DNA of 64,000 bases, taken from positions 496,001 through 560,000 of the forward strand of contig SWDT01000211.1 of NCBI GenBank assembly GCA_009193035.1, given 5' to 3'. The DNA comes from Halicephalobus mephisto (Eukaryota > Nematoda > Chromadorea > Rhabditida > Panagrolaimidae). The position numbers were made by a program, and so were the translations under genes. The stretch's first letter is position 1, and every line of letters starts with the position of its first letter. Shown one piece after another: positions 45,796 through 58,080 of the stretch. Under the pieces are notes generated by a model. It had not been told where the DNA came from, did not search any database, and saw nothing but the letters and a program-made list of their open reading frames with translations.

Positions 45796-46516
45796 TCAGT
45801 TTTCTTTACAGAAGTTCATGCAGTCGTTGTAAGTCTCGAAGTTGTTGGCGTTTCCGAGAGCTCCATAGTAGGTGAATAGGAGACAGCTGTTGGCGTCCTT
45901 ACTGTAGAAGTATCTGGGGGTGTGGGATCCGATGAAGGCAAAACGACCTGCGTCATAGTTCACGTTGCAAACGGTATCTAGAAGGAAAGGATGAATAATT
46001 ATATATAGTTTGCAGTAGACTACCTTTGGAAGGACAGCAAAGATTGTTTTCGCAGCTATAACCAGAAGGACATGCGTTGCATGAAATTGGCTGACTGTTA
46101 CCATCTACAGCAGCACGGACTTTTCCGTTACATTTAGCTGAATTGGTGATGAATTAGATCGGATCAAGGAATTAAAAGACACTTACGAACTGCCAATACC
46201 ATTGAATGACCTCCAGAAGCAGCAGGAACAACAACGTCGGAACAGGCATCACGACATTCTTGAGCAGTGTCGAATCGGTTACCGTTTCCACCACATCCAC
46301 TGTAAAAGAAAGGTTGGCAATGTTTGGTTACTTTATCGTAGTAAAATTTGAGTCCCCCAGATTGCCCACAGCTGTTGTCTCCACGATCACGACCTAAAAT
46401 GAAGAGGTAAGAAGTTATATATCACATATTTACAAATAACCTTGAAGACATGGACTGTTACTTTCACCCAAGATGAATGGAGAGCTCAAGAGGACGATCA
46501 AAGCAGTTACAATCAT
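45796..46516 (-). CDS. Secreted protein with two Kunitz domains
   Basis: Extracellular; Kunitz domains usually inhibit serine proteases. Four exons on the minus strand, 46516-46441, 46393-46187, 46137-46024 and 45977-45796, consistent in phase, 192 residues. Signal peptide IVTALIVLLSSPFILGES. Kunitz 1 (~24-80) has all six cysteines in order, including SCGQSGGLKFYYDKVTKHC and FFYSGCGGNGNRF; the residue after the second Cys, the P1 position, is Gly rather than Lys/Arg. A Cys-rich linker follows (SCNACPSGYSCENNLCCPSK, similar to a lustrin/EB-type module). Kunitz 2 (~133-191) keeps the AGRFAF, YFY, TYYGALGNANNF framework but lacks both cysteines of the 14-38 disulfide (Phe/Ile region and Ala in GALGN). 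Inhibitory activity is therefore doubtful. The ATG follows a GTTTTAG acceptor by four bases. Confidence 0.88.
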
Positions 46517-47311
46517 GTTTTCTAAAACTGATTTCAAACACTATTAGAAGCTGAAAGGTCGCGATTCCGAGGAAGTGAAGCAAGACATTGAAGCCAAACG
46601 ATCGCTCCTTTATATTAACCGGTTCCAACTTGTTTCCATCAATCTACGTGTTCGTCCGTCGGAAAATAAGTAATAACCTCTCTCCAGATTAGACGTTCTC
46701 CTGCAAAACAGGCGTGGCTTGAATCCCGGAATTTTTATTTTCTACATTGGTTCTTGAGTTTGCTTTCTTACAATCTTTGCACAATAATCCGGTTTTACAG
46801 GTTGTGAGGCTTTGTGCGTACTCACGTCAAATATGAAACCAATTATTTGCTATTGATCCCAGAAAAAAAGCTTCAGGACAAGAATATCGAGATCTGTTTA
46901 AACTCAGTACCGGTTCTAGTGCAGCAATATTTCCTATTTTTAGATTATAGTGATAGATTAAATGTATTTGTAATTAGTGAATATCAAGTATTACTAATTT
47001 TTAATGCAAATATGTCAACAAATGAAATTTAATTCATAGAATTCACAGTAATACTAAGAATTACTTTTGGTAAACCAAAGATTACTATGTATACATGAGT
47101 TTTGAAAGTACAACAAGAATTTAATTTTTGCAAATCTGTAAACATACATTGTTTACTTTCAAACGTGGGACGAAAATTCCTCAAAGTTGGAAATCGAATA
47201 GAGGTCAAGGTTTCAGGAGTCTAAGTGTTTATAAAATCAACGATATGAGTTGTTCCCGATTTATTTCAAATAGGAAGAATCAGACTGTACACCATAGGAA
47301 ACGATACGCAA
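46517..47311. other. Intergenic region
   Basis: Upstream of the Kunitz gene (a TATAAA-like motif on the minus strand near 46607-46616) and downstream of DENND6. No gene seen. Confidence 0.35.
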
Positions 47312-49883
47312 TCACACAAATTCAAAAGCTTCTCGTAGAGCGCCATTGGAAAGAAGCAGCGATTTCAGTTCGTCGTCGACAGATCGCATCACGGAATTTA
47401 GTTGTGACTGTAGCTTTTGCTTCTTCTCGTGTTGCTTACTATCCAAATCTTTGAGCTTATCCCGTATCTTTAGAACCAAATCCACAACCTCGACCTGTTG
47501 TCTGGTTGAGATATTTTCCCGTGAGAGATCTGTATTACAAAGAACTTCTAAATGAGTATCCCGTAACTGTCTATTAACATCTTCCATCCTTGACTTCAGC
47601 CAACTTTCAAAGTTTTTTGTTTCCACAAATCTCCGATAAAGACCTTCCCAATCACCTTTCACACCAGCAGTAAGCACAGGTCCATTTTGATTCAGCACTT
47701 GAAGGAATTCATCGAATTTGAAAGGTTTCGCTTGAGGAAGAGCCTTAAAAGGAGTAATGTGTTTCCGAAGAGGCATTAAAGATGACAAGTATCTGAAAAT
47801 AATTATTATCTACTCCTATTAATCCAATCGAAGTTTTATAAATATGATGTGCTGTTTGCAAGTTTGTTCTTCAACTCTAAGAATAAACAGGAGCGAGGGG
47901 TCTGAAAGTACGCTGAGCTAAATAAATCATTTCATGGACCTGTTTGCCAAAAATTTGCAGTGCGCATTCTTCCGGCCAATTTTGCCTTTTTAGGGCTAAA
48001 ACTAAACACTGTTTCCTTTTTTTGATCTTTTTTGCTTTCCTTGCGCAGTTCTTTTCCTTTGAAATAACTTGTTCGACCTGAGGGATGGGTGAAAATTTTT
48101 TTGAATAAATAAATGATTGTAGGTAAATATACAAAGTACCCCTAAAAGAACAGCTTGTGGCAGAAGTTAATTAATTTCGTAGAAACCGTTCTAGCTTCCA
48201 TACTCTTAAGGTGCTCCAATATCCTGGAACGGATCTTAGGTTCTCTAGTTTGGTACAAAAAATTAGTCTTCCATCTTATCTAATAACTAAATCACAGCAG
48301 ATGCTTTTCGGGTGCTTTGCATTTTTTCATAGTAGAAAATATAAGAAATGAACAAAGTAAGGTCTTAGATGATTCTTTGAGTTTTCTTTTAAATTGCTCT
48401 TGATTCTCTAAATAGTACTGGAATTCGTTCATATGAAACGAATTCTCGCTTTTGTCAAGTAGCAAATATAAACAATTACCTTTCTAAGGGAATCATGAAA
48501 CACTGGGTGAGTTCCAGGAAATGCCTTCTGAGAATTGCGTTTTGAACACTATCTGGTCTTGATCCAACTTTGAATAATTTTTTGAACAGAGACTTGTCGG
48601 TTGTTAAGAACGGTTTGTACTGAGTATAAAGTCCTGGTTTCGTATCAAAAGTCTTGCCATCCCATGCTTTGCGAAAAAGTTTCTCTGCATTTGATAACTG
48701 ACTTCCATTGGAATCCCCAACTCGAAGGATGTGAGGCCAATCACGGAGCGTTTTGGAGAAGAATGGATTCGTTACACCAAGGATAATGCCTTCACTGTTA
48801 ACCTTCGACGTTACTTCCAGGAAATCAGAATCATGAATAGTGAAGAATGGCCTATAATCCACCGCATAATTGAGCGGCCAGATGATGGACGACAAAGATT
48901 GCACGATTTGAGAACAAGTGGCTGGAGTTGGTGCCATGATGACCAGAGGCTCGTTCAGAAGAACTAGTTCCCAGAATATTTGTACGTGGGTCAATGCCGA
49001 TTTGATTGAGCTGAAAATCATTCAGTATTTTCACGATTACATTCAAAGAAAACTCACTCGTAGAAATTTGTTTCGTGAATAGTAGGTAGTAAAATGAATG
49101 GAATATTAGAAGAAGGAAAAACCCTTGAATCTAGCAATAGCTGTTTCTGTGGGACATCACTCCGGAGAGGAATTCTACAATGAATTACGGAACCGTTGAA
49201 AGGCAACTTTAAAATTTCTCCAGGTTCCGGCAATGGCCAATGGTCAATACAATGACAACCTGAAAGACGACGAAGATGATATATAAGTTCACAGGAAAAC
49301 TTACCCGATTCAATGGCAACATCTCCGCAGTCAAAAAACTGGATAGCCATCGAATCGACGACATGATAGAACAACCCAAATAAGGGCAATACTGTCAAGA
49401 TAACTAAGCTCTTCTGGAAATATCCACGAGGAAGATCAGGGTTCTTCTTCTGACGGAAATGGACAAATCCATAAAGATATCGAGGATCGACATTGAGGAA
49501 ATCTGGAGCTTGAAGGGAGAAATGCTCTTGAGCAGGTGTCAATGATGATATAGATTGTTGCTTAATGCGGAAATGATATGAAGTATCTTGTGTACATCCA
49601 CTGTTTGAATCGGGGAAAGACAAATAACAGATATTGAGTTTTTCTTGTGCACTCAGTTCAACATCACCAGGATATATAGTCTAAAATTGGATTTTCATAT
49701 ATCAATTTTCAGTAATATTCAAAATCAACTTACTTCAATTACTTGACCAAGTTCTAAATCGAAAGTAACAACACAGACACATCGTATCCAATCATTAAAT
49801 CTTTCCAACGGAGGTAAATCTATCGAGTACCTGTCTTGAATTCCGATTTTGGCAGCTACCGGCTGACCATCGCTACCATCCAT
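47312..49883 (-). CDS. DENND6: DENN domain-containing protein 6 (FAM116), Rab GEF
   Basis: Exchange factor for endosomal Rab GTPases (Rab14 in mammals). Five exons on the minus strand: 49883-49734, 49680-49305, 49259-49058, 49010-48480 and 47792-47312; phases agree; 579 residues. Landmarks in order: LPPLERFNDWIRCVCVVTFD, LELGQVIETIYPGDVELSAQ, NICYLSFPDSNSGC, DPRYLYGFVHFRQKKNPDLP, RGYFQKSLVILTVLPLFGLF, a central DENN region with ALTHVQIFWELVLLNEPLVI and SLSSIIWPLNYAVDYRPFFT, then IILGVTNPFFSKTLRDWPHI, PLERYLSSLMPLRKHITPFK, and KGDWEGLYRRFVETKNFESW near the C-terminus. All are recognisable DENND6 blocks at family-normal length. The 687-nt last intron (47793-48479) holds a lysine-rich open frame without support. 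The ATG follows a TTTGTAG acceptor by eight bases. Confidence 0.93.
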
Positions 49884-50853
49884 CAGCAAAGCTACAAACT
49901 TTTATTTGCAAAACTCATTTTTCAGATGCACTCAAGTCATTCATCCCGAAAACTCTCAACCACGACGCGGCGTTGTTTGTATTTAGTCGTTGACAAAAAC
50001 GGTCGCGTGATAACACGAAAAGAATAAAGCAAAGGCCAAAGTTATAATCTTAGAGGTCTTTATCATATATCAGACAATGCAAAGAGATAACTAGAAATTG
50101 ACAGGAGTCAATTACAACATGAATGTAAGTTTTTCGAGTTCAGATGCAGTGAAAAGGGAAAACTTGTTTTGGACGCGACGCCAAATGGCCAAATAATGAA
50201 CATGAATCCAGTCGTTTGACTGCTCTAACACAAGTCCAATCCTTGGCTGGAAGGATAAACCAGCATATCTCAAAGCCGACTGCTGGGATTAATGGAATGC
50301 TGCGATTAGATGAAATTTCGCGATAATCCTGAGGATAAAATTTAAAATAGCACAAAGTTCAAACGTGGGAGTTTTATTCTTAAAAAAAAAATAAATTTTC
50401 ACGTGTATGGATAAACTAATCGATCGATCTGAAATACTTATGTTTCCTCTAGGGGCTCTTTCAGGCGAGCTGTCGATGGACAAACGTTCTCTTCTCAAAA
50501 ACCAGCGCGCAAGACCTTTTTTAGTCAGCTTTTTACTTTTACTCCATAAGTGCGAGTGACAAGTCTTCAAATACTAATTGAAGGAATTTTGGTCCTCAAG
50601 ATATTGAAATTACTCTTTGAATTTAATGGTTGTGACATCATTTACATATAATTTCCTTTATAAACAGGTTTTATTTCCTCCTGATCCAAACGACATTATT
50701 ATATGATTTTATTTACAGCAAAATTAACATCCCAAGTACTGAATTCCAAAGCTTACGATTAACTGTTACATTCTACATAGACTAAATTAGCTAGTTATCT
50801 CCGAATAAACACAAGTTTAATAGGATCTATTCCCCCAAATTACCGCGATCGAT
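49884..50853. other. Intergenic region
   Basis: Between DENND6 and glutamine synthetase. Contains the 3' UTR side of the latter. Short open frames only. Confidence 0.35.
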
Positions 50854-52146
50854 TTATTTTTCATCATGATGTTCATCGATACGAGAAGTCTGGAGCTCAT
50901 TGATCATCTTGCGCAACTTCTCGGCATCTTGAGGAGTGTAGGTACGAGAAAGCTTCTTGACGTCAAGACAGCAAGTACGGACAATAGCTTCTGTAACACA
51001 GTAAGGATCACAGTTGGATGATGGACGACGGTCTTCGAAGTAACCGAATCCATCGACTTCAGTCTGACGAGGGATACGGATACTTGAGCAACGGCTAGCA
51101 ACTCCGTAGCTGAATTCTGAGATGCTGGCGGTCTCATGTTTACCAGTCAGACGACGTTCGTTGTCCCTACCACCAGTGGGATCATAGTAGGCAATGTGTT
51201 CAGCATGGGACTTGCTCAGCTTGTCAATAGCAGAGAGGATCTCCTGGTATCCACCAGGCTTACGCATCTTCTCAGTTGAAACATTGGTGTGACATCCAGC
51301 TCCATTCCAGTCTCCCTGGATCGGCTTAGGATCCAAAGTAGCGATAACTCCGAATTCTTCAGCAACACGGTGAAGCAAGAAACGAGCGATCCATAATTGA
51401 TCTCCCATCTGGATTCCTTCGCAAGGTCCGACTTGGAATTCCCATTGTCCAGGCATGACTTCAGCGTTGGTTCCACTGATGTTGACTCCAGCATAGATAC
51501 AAGCACGATAGTGAGCTTCAACAATGTCACGGCCATACACCTTGTTAGACCCAACACCGCAGTAGTAAGGTCCTTGAGGTCCGGGGAACCCATTCTTCGG
51601 CCTAAAAGGGCAATTTGAAAATCCCCCTTCACGAATAATTCACTTACCATCCGAAAGGATGTCCATCAACATCAAGAAGTGTGTATTCTTGTTCCATTCC
51701 AAACCAGGGATGTTCGTTCTTAACTTGTTCCATAACCTGGGCACATCGACGACGATAGTTAGTCTTATGAGGTTGCATCTTGTTATCAAGAGTTTCGCAG
51801 AGGACAAGTTTGTGATCACCAAGACGGAAAGGATCGCGGAAGATGGCGACGGGCTTCAAGAAGACATCAGAGTCAGCACCTTCAGCTTGGTTAGTAGAAG
51901 ATCCATCAAAGTTCCAGATTGGAAGCTCTGCATGGTGAAATGTTGAGAATCAATCCATGAAAACCAAGACTTACCTTCAGGGTCCTTAGGAACGGAGTTC
52001 AAGGTACGAGTCTTCGAACGAAGGAACTCTCCGGAGCCATCAATCCAGATGTATTCAGCTTGGACCTTGTCATGGGAAGGCAAGGTAATGAATTTATTCG
52101 CAATAACCTTGTCGGTCGAGAATTGCTCACGGAGGTTCACCGCCAT
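50854..52146 (-). CDS. Glutamine synthetase (type II)
   Basis: Makes glutamine from glutamate, ammonia and ATP in the cytosol. Three exons on the minus strand: 52146-51975, 51927-51648 and 51601-50854, phases consistent, 399 residues. Landmarks: [55 protein letters not shown] (catalytic Glu in EQEY), [58 protein letters not shown] (ATP-binding signature) and [20 protein letters not shown] with the glutamate loop. The C-terminus is about 25 residues longer than mammalian GS, with a charged helix ([20 protein letters not shown]). The ATG directly follows a TTTTCAG acceptor; a candidate 5' exon ends at 52230 (CACAATG before GTATGT), which would add one Met or provide the 5' UTR. Confidence 0.96.
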
Positions 52147-53972
52147 CTGAAAAGATCCATTATTACGAAATCTACCAATGCAATAAACATCAAATCACGT
52201 AAACCATAGGTCAGTTATCCAGCAACATACCATTGTGATAATTACGCTTAGTATAATCCTCTTGGTAGAAATCGAAGTCCCCTAAGTCAAGCGGCAGTAA
52301 CAAAAAGTAAAATGGAGAGGCAGCTCCGTGAGAGAGGGTCACTCGCTCTTTGAGAACGCGAGTCAGCGCAGAAGCGAAACTGGCCAAATGCTAGATCGAT
52401 TGCGAACGAAAAATTCTGTTTTGCACGAAAAATGGCATCCAAGCCCCTTTTTCATTTTTCTGATCATACTCTGGTCTGAGGTCACGACTTATCTGGCTGT
52501 TGAGAAGATGATGATACAGCGAATTTCGCTTACTCGCGACGTAAACACTTTCCTTTCTTCAGTTTTGAAAGAACGTTATTGGAAATGTTTTTACTGAACT
52601 TACCATGTTAAGTCCTAATAGTTAATGAGAATAAGTAGATAGAAATTAACAACAACAGCGCAGAATGATGAAATTTAAAAGTACGCTTCGTTAAAGGGTT
52701 AAAACGGCCAATCTGCCAGACTGGTGCTTTTTAACTATGATTGCTCAGCAAAACTTAAGAGGCTGCGATTTGCGGTGTACTTTGATCAGTAAAAACAAAG
52801 TTATTGATGCACGTCTTACGCACATGATTTGATATTTAACGAAAATACCCGTTATTCCATTTTGGTTGTTTAACGAAAAGGGAAGCAAAACAATACTTTA
52901 TCGAATAAACAATTTTTATCTCGAAGGGATCAAGTAATCAAGAGATCGGAAAAGAGCGATCGAGTCAGATTGCTATTTTTCATTTACAGCCCGGCTTTTT
53001 ATAGACTTGGATTCCTATCGTTCCGCCTTCCTCAGAAAGAAACGACTCTAGAATCCATTGTTTCACTCTTGGCCCATGGGGCGGAGCAGGAATTCACAAG
53101 GACATTACCGAAGGTGTTTTTTAAACTTTGGGTAGTAATCATAACTTTCACGACACAGAATTCAAGAGCATTGATAGAAAGAACAGGTTTTCTTTTGGCA
53201 TCCCTGACTTGTGATCTGACTCCTCATTTACTATATTCTTTTCCACTGCATGGACAACATGCCGCTACAATATGGTCTGAAAATAATACATACTCGCTAT
53301 CATAAGACCAAAGTTCGATAACGCTTGCGTAGCTAACTGGAATAAAAACGACATTTGGTCAACATTTAATTGGTCCTGGTTTTCTTTAGGGTATATTTTG
53401 AACTTGAAACCTAAGAGAAAAATAAACCCAAGTTTTAAGAACTTTGTTTTCCACATTTAGTTCAAATAAACTTTTTTGATTAAAAAAGTTTCAAATTTAT
53501 GATTCTCTCGGATTCATTCGAAAAACTCAACTGTTTGGATTTTGTGTTTTCATTTATCTTATCTGAGACAAAAGACAGACTGAGCTGATCTAGAAAGAAA
53601 CTAAAGATAAAGTCATAAACTTGATGTTTGCTTCAGTTGCGTTTTCTCTCGGGGTAAGAATGTCTTGTCCTTTTAGAATCGAAAATCAAAAGATCATACA
53701 GACCACAGAAATTCTTGATCGAATTAATAGGGCTACCCTGACATTGGTGAACGAGGCAGAACGATGACCTTTGATCAATGAGTTAACACAGGTGTAATTT
53801 ATTCTACTTTAGTGAAGAATACATTGGACGAGGTTAAAAGTGGATAATTTATGAGACAAATGGTGACAAAATTTTTTCAATGAAAAAGAAAAAAAATGAG
53901 ATCTCTGATGGAGCTGAAAAGAGTATTTTCCACGTTATAACCATGTATGTGAATTTAATAATCTGGGGATTG
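52147..53972. other. 1.8-kb intergenic region
   Basis: The first ~85 bases are probably the 5' intron of glutamine synthetase, preceded on the minus strand by a possible non-coding exon from 52230 upward. The rest is AT-rich without supported genes. Confidence 0.35.
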
Positions 53973-54324
53973 TTAGTAGCCGAGATTAGATCCCAGATAG
54001 GTTGATTGATCTTGGGGGACACCGGAAAACATCCATGCATGGATCGGATTCCTCAGAATTCTCAAAGGCCGATTGGTGCTGGAACGTTTCCCGAGTCTCA
54101 TCATGTTTGCCAAGTTATTAGCTCTCCTTGCACGTTGTGAGTTATATTCTTCCATGGGAAATTGGAGTGAAAAGTTTGGAAAAAAACGGAGTCTAAAAAT
54201 GACCTTTTTTTCAGCTATCAAAAAAGCCAAACCTTTGAACTTGGGCTTCCGGATCTTCAGTGAAAGCAGACGTGATGCAGATACTAAGGAGAACAACAGC
54301 TGAGAGAACTGGGAAACTTTTCAT
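53973..54324 (-). CDS. Neuropeptide precursor (predicted MRL-amide)
   Basis: Short secreted prohormone. Two ex­ons on the minus strand, 54324-54233 and 54192-53973, with a 40-nt phase-2 intron, 103 residues. The first ~20 residues (KSFPVLSAVVLLSICITSAF) are a signal peptide. The propeptide then reads EDPEAQVQR and LRFFPNFSLQFPMEEYNSQ. Next comes RARR, the peptide ANNLANMMRL, Gly, KR. Convertase cleavage at RARR and KR with amidation at the Gly would release ANNLANMMRL-amide. The remaining 40 residues (SSTNRPLRILRNPIHAWMFS onward) have no further amidation signal. The ATG follows an acceptor-like TTTCAGAGAA. The C-terminal -MRL-amide recalls myomodulin- and FMRFamide-related peptides, but I cannot name an orthologue. 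Confidence 0.75.
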
Positions 54325-57300
54325 TTCTCTGAAAATGAGGAAAATAAAATTAGTTATTCCAAAACAACAATATATAATCCCAGAAACAAATTATCACATT
54401 TTCTGGCAAATAATAACAAGTCAGATAATAAGTGGTTAGAGGATTTTTAATTAAAAACACACTTCTGGCAGCTCCAGTGGTGTGGATTCCGACAACACTT
54501 TTAAGAAATCGTACCTGTCCTCTTGAGAACGAAAACATAAGACTTTTGAAAACAGAATCTTAACATCGTCCTCCGGAGGCTTTGCCTTTTTATTTTGTAG
54601 GTAATCCATGAATATGTATCTTAATTGAGCTTTCCACTGAATCTGTTGTATTACTGAGGATTACGTTTATATATTCATCAAGGACGTCATTGAGTTTCCA
54701 CAATTATTTCCCTTTGCAAAAACTAATACTACGAATTTCCTTAATTCCGATGGAATTATTTCAAAGTGATTTTTGTTTCGCTTGAATCTTTTGTTTTTTT
54801 GAAGTTTCATTTCGTTTGTTTGCCAGGATCAAAATCACAAATTCGTTCTTCAAATAATGGAAAAAACGATATTAGTGTTTCATTTGGAAAGCAGTGTAAA
54901 AATTCTAAAAACGGTTTCAATAGCTTCATTTTCTTTCAATACAGCAATTTATTTTTTATCACTCTGAGAATTCTCGATTGATTTCGTTTCGTCAGAATCT
55001 TTTTTTGTTTTTGTTTTATTTTAGACCAAGTTCGGAAACACCACTGAAACAAAATTGACATTTTTCAGAATTCCTTCTATTTGACTAGAATGAAGGTATC
55101 AGTGATAAATGACCTTTTCTGTTCTGTATAAGGTGGAATTTTTCTCGAATGCTTTTTTATGGTTTTGATACCTGATCGCATGAGCAGTCAACCAGAGGTC
55201 ATTAACGACCATCAAGGAGAGGACAGAGATTCCCTTTTCACTGACTTTCCCATAAAATATGAATTTTGGTCGGCTTGCTTTGAAAGATAAAAACGAAAAA
55301 TTCCCTGGTATTTAATTAGCGATTTGTCTTTCCCTTGAAGTATGAACGTTCAATGAATTACATTAATTTCACTTAAAAAGGCAAATTTTTATTTTTGATT
55401 AAAACACAGACAATAAACAGCGAGTACTAGAAACTATAATCACATTAACTACACTTCAAAATAACATGTTATCGTCAAGTTCTGGCAGTCAAACTGACCT
55501 ATGCTCGTTTTATCGAATAAACAGTTGACGTCGAGAATTTCACTGTTTTGAGTCTCTCAAGACTGAATTCCTAGTAAAATCGTGATTTCAACCGAATATT
55601 TCGTAAAGTGAAATTCATTGGACCTAATGTAGTAAATCATTACTAAACGGTTCCGAAAACTACGAAACCTAATCAAATAAAAATTAAGTAGCGACCTTTG
55701 CACTTTGAGAGAAAAATAATCCCAAAAAGAAGAAATAAGAAAGTAAATCTTATTCTTATTTGGATAGTTAAAACTTTATACAGTGTGGGATAAAGATGAT
55801 ATATACTTTGAGATATGATAGAGTTTTCATTTGATTACAAAAATAAATAAAGGGAAATAGGACAACAATCAAATAGTTAATATTGATGAGGAATATCTTG
55901 GAAAATCCATTTCCCAGCTCGATATGGTATCCACTCATTCTTAAGAACTGATCAGAAAGAAGTAATTTTTCAATCATGATTCTCTTTCACTAATTAACGA
56001 TTGTAGACCAACTTTTGTAGTGTTATTGAATAGCAATGTATCGAAATAATTAATGGACACGTTTTGTATTTCACGTTGTTCATCGTATGGATAAAAATTA
56101 AAAACAATGCTAGCGTTACAGTCTTGGCTAGATAGATGAAGATCTTTATTTTGCACAATTTGCTGACAACAAATGAAGTCTGTAATTACGTGAATCTATA
56201 GATTAGTGGAACAAATATGGAATGTCCAAATTGAATGTCACAGATAACACAAGGAATGAAGCACTTGTAGAAGGAATCCCCATCTTAACCAAACAAATGG
56301 AGTGATTTTGAAGAGGATTAACACACTGGCTACTAGAATGTCACAACTACATCAGAATCATAGTTTCGGAACACTCAATTAATTAATAGAATTTTGTAGT
56401 CAGTCACGGATTTGATTTATTACGTCAAGATGACGTGAGCCCTGATTTAAACAGTAACGATAGAAAAACAAGTAATAAATAGAAATTCCTAAAAATACAC
56501 AGGTTGTTTTTGCTGCCTAATTTATTTTTATGTTTTTGTTTTTTATTATTGGTATGTAACGACCATTGAAAAACAATTTTCTAAATATTATCATAAATTT
56601 CTTGAAATTTTGGTAAATGAGAAACAAGTTTGAATAAACTACAAATGATTCCAGTGGTTTTGTTTTGAAAGGTTGGTAACTATTTCATCGAAAAAATGCT
56701 CAGGTAGTGTGAATAAAGATCTTTAAGACTTCTTGACAACCAAAAAGATTGATCATCAAAAGTTTTGTCAATTTTGAATTAATTTCTCAAGAAATTAAAC
56801 ATCTCCGTGATATCGATGTGACTTCAAGGACTCTCAGAAATGCTCTCTACCACGCCTATAATTTTTATAAGGCAAAATCAAGAAATATCGGGTGATATTT
56901 TGCTACATGCGAGAAAGATTGAAGTTTGTAAGAGTTAACTTGAATTAGAACTGAAAAATGATAAGGTTTGAGGCGTGGTTTCAATGAATTTACTTTCGAT
57001 TCTCAAATTAGGTTTCCTGTCAAGAACTGAAACACTGGTGGCTCTGACGAATACAATTATTACTCACATGATGTATATTAAGAACCTAAGTACTTTTTCA
57101 AACGAGTTTCTGTAGCTGTTGCCACATGACTTTAATCAAATTTTCTTATTTCGGAGGATTAAATATTGTTTTTAGTTTGTTTCACATGAAAGACAGATGT
57201 TTAGATGGTAATCGAAAACAAATTTCGTTCCATTGGAGAAGAAGACGGAATTGATTTGCATTTTTATAGAATAATGCTTCAATTTACGTTGGTAAAATGA

Positions 57301-58080
57301 CGTTTACCTGATTTAAGATTATTTATCCGTCTTTTCGATTAATTTACATGTTTTGCTCATCTTAACTTTGTAGCCACGACGTCTGGTATTTGAACAAAAG
57401 ACATTTTCAAAGACAGTCATTAATTCAAAAGAATGAAGGATTTGAAAAAACCTTTTGTTTTCAAGATGATCAAATAATCCTCATAAAGCCCTGGAGGATT
57501 TAATTATTTTCATGTAGAATAGGATATTTGAAGTTATCAATAAGAGTGTTGAATATGTCTTATTATTCGATTTTTCAGTAAAAAACTAAAAACAATGCTG
57601 TTGTGTCTATTTTTTTCTCAATCTTTTGTAGTAAACATGGGGAAATTCAAGTTTTTCTTTAAAGGGTTTTAGTTTGACTAGTATTTTAAGTGGTAGAATA
57701 ATAACCTTTTCTATTTGTTCGACAATAGAATTAACTAACTCAGTTATTTATGAAATGGAAAAGCATTATGGACACATATTTCGTTCAAAGGTCAATTACT
57801 ATAAACTTTTCTAAAAATAAGTAAGCATTCTCTATCTTGAAAGTTATTAGAATTACTGAACAAATAAGGCAATAGAACAATTTTTATATTTGATTGAAAA
57901 TTAGTTATAAAATTTCCCTATATATGATATGCACTTTTTATTTCATCATTTTCCACTGCAAGTATATTATAGTCATTATAACATAATAATAGATATTTGA
58001 AGTTAATTTTTCCGAAATAATTTGATTAAAAATTAGAACTTTACGCAATACAATAGATGAATATTATGAAAGAGAAAGAT
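54325..58080. other. 3.7-kb AT-rich intergenic region
   Basis: No supported gene. On the minus strand 56156-55768 two adjoining frames (ending KVGLQSLISERES and starting IEKLLLSDQFLRM, followed by a hydrophobic IFLININYLIVVLFPFIYF) could be part of a decayed membrane protein. A possible transposase remnant is listed separately at about 56.76-57.2 kb. Confidence 0.3.
56760..57200 (+). mobile_element. Possible decayed Tc1-like transposase
   Basis: Frames broken by stops and shifts read IDVTSRTLRNALYHAYNFYK (cf. the helix-turn-helix and linker of Tc1-like transposases), RERLKFVRVNLN, and FNEFTFDSQIRFPVKN, spaced as helix-turn-helix, RLxFA and the first acidic block would be. Much weaker than the element at 25.6 kb; ends not defined. 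Confidence 0.35.

Noticed and set aside
47877..48134. Lys-rich minus-strand frame inside the last DENND6 intron
   Set aside because: The flanking exons join exactly in phase into a conserved block (PLERYLSSLMPL), leaving no room for it.
55768..56156. Two adjoining minus-strand frames with a hydrophobic stretch, possible membrane protein
   Set aside because: A stop separates them, no splice sites fit, and no family motif is visible; mentioned only in the intergenic description.
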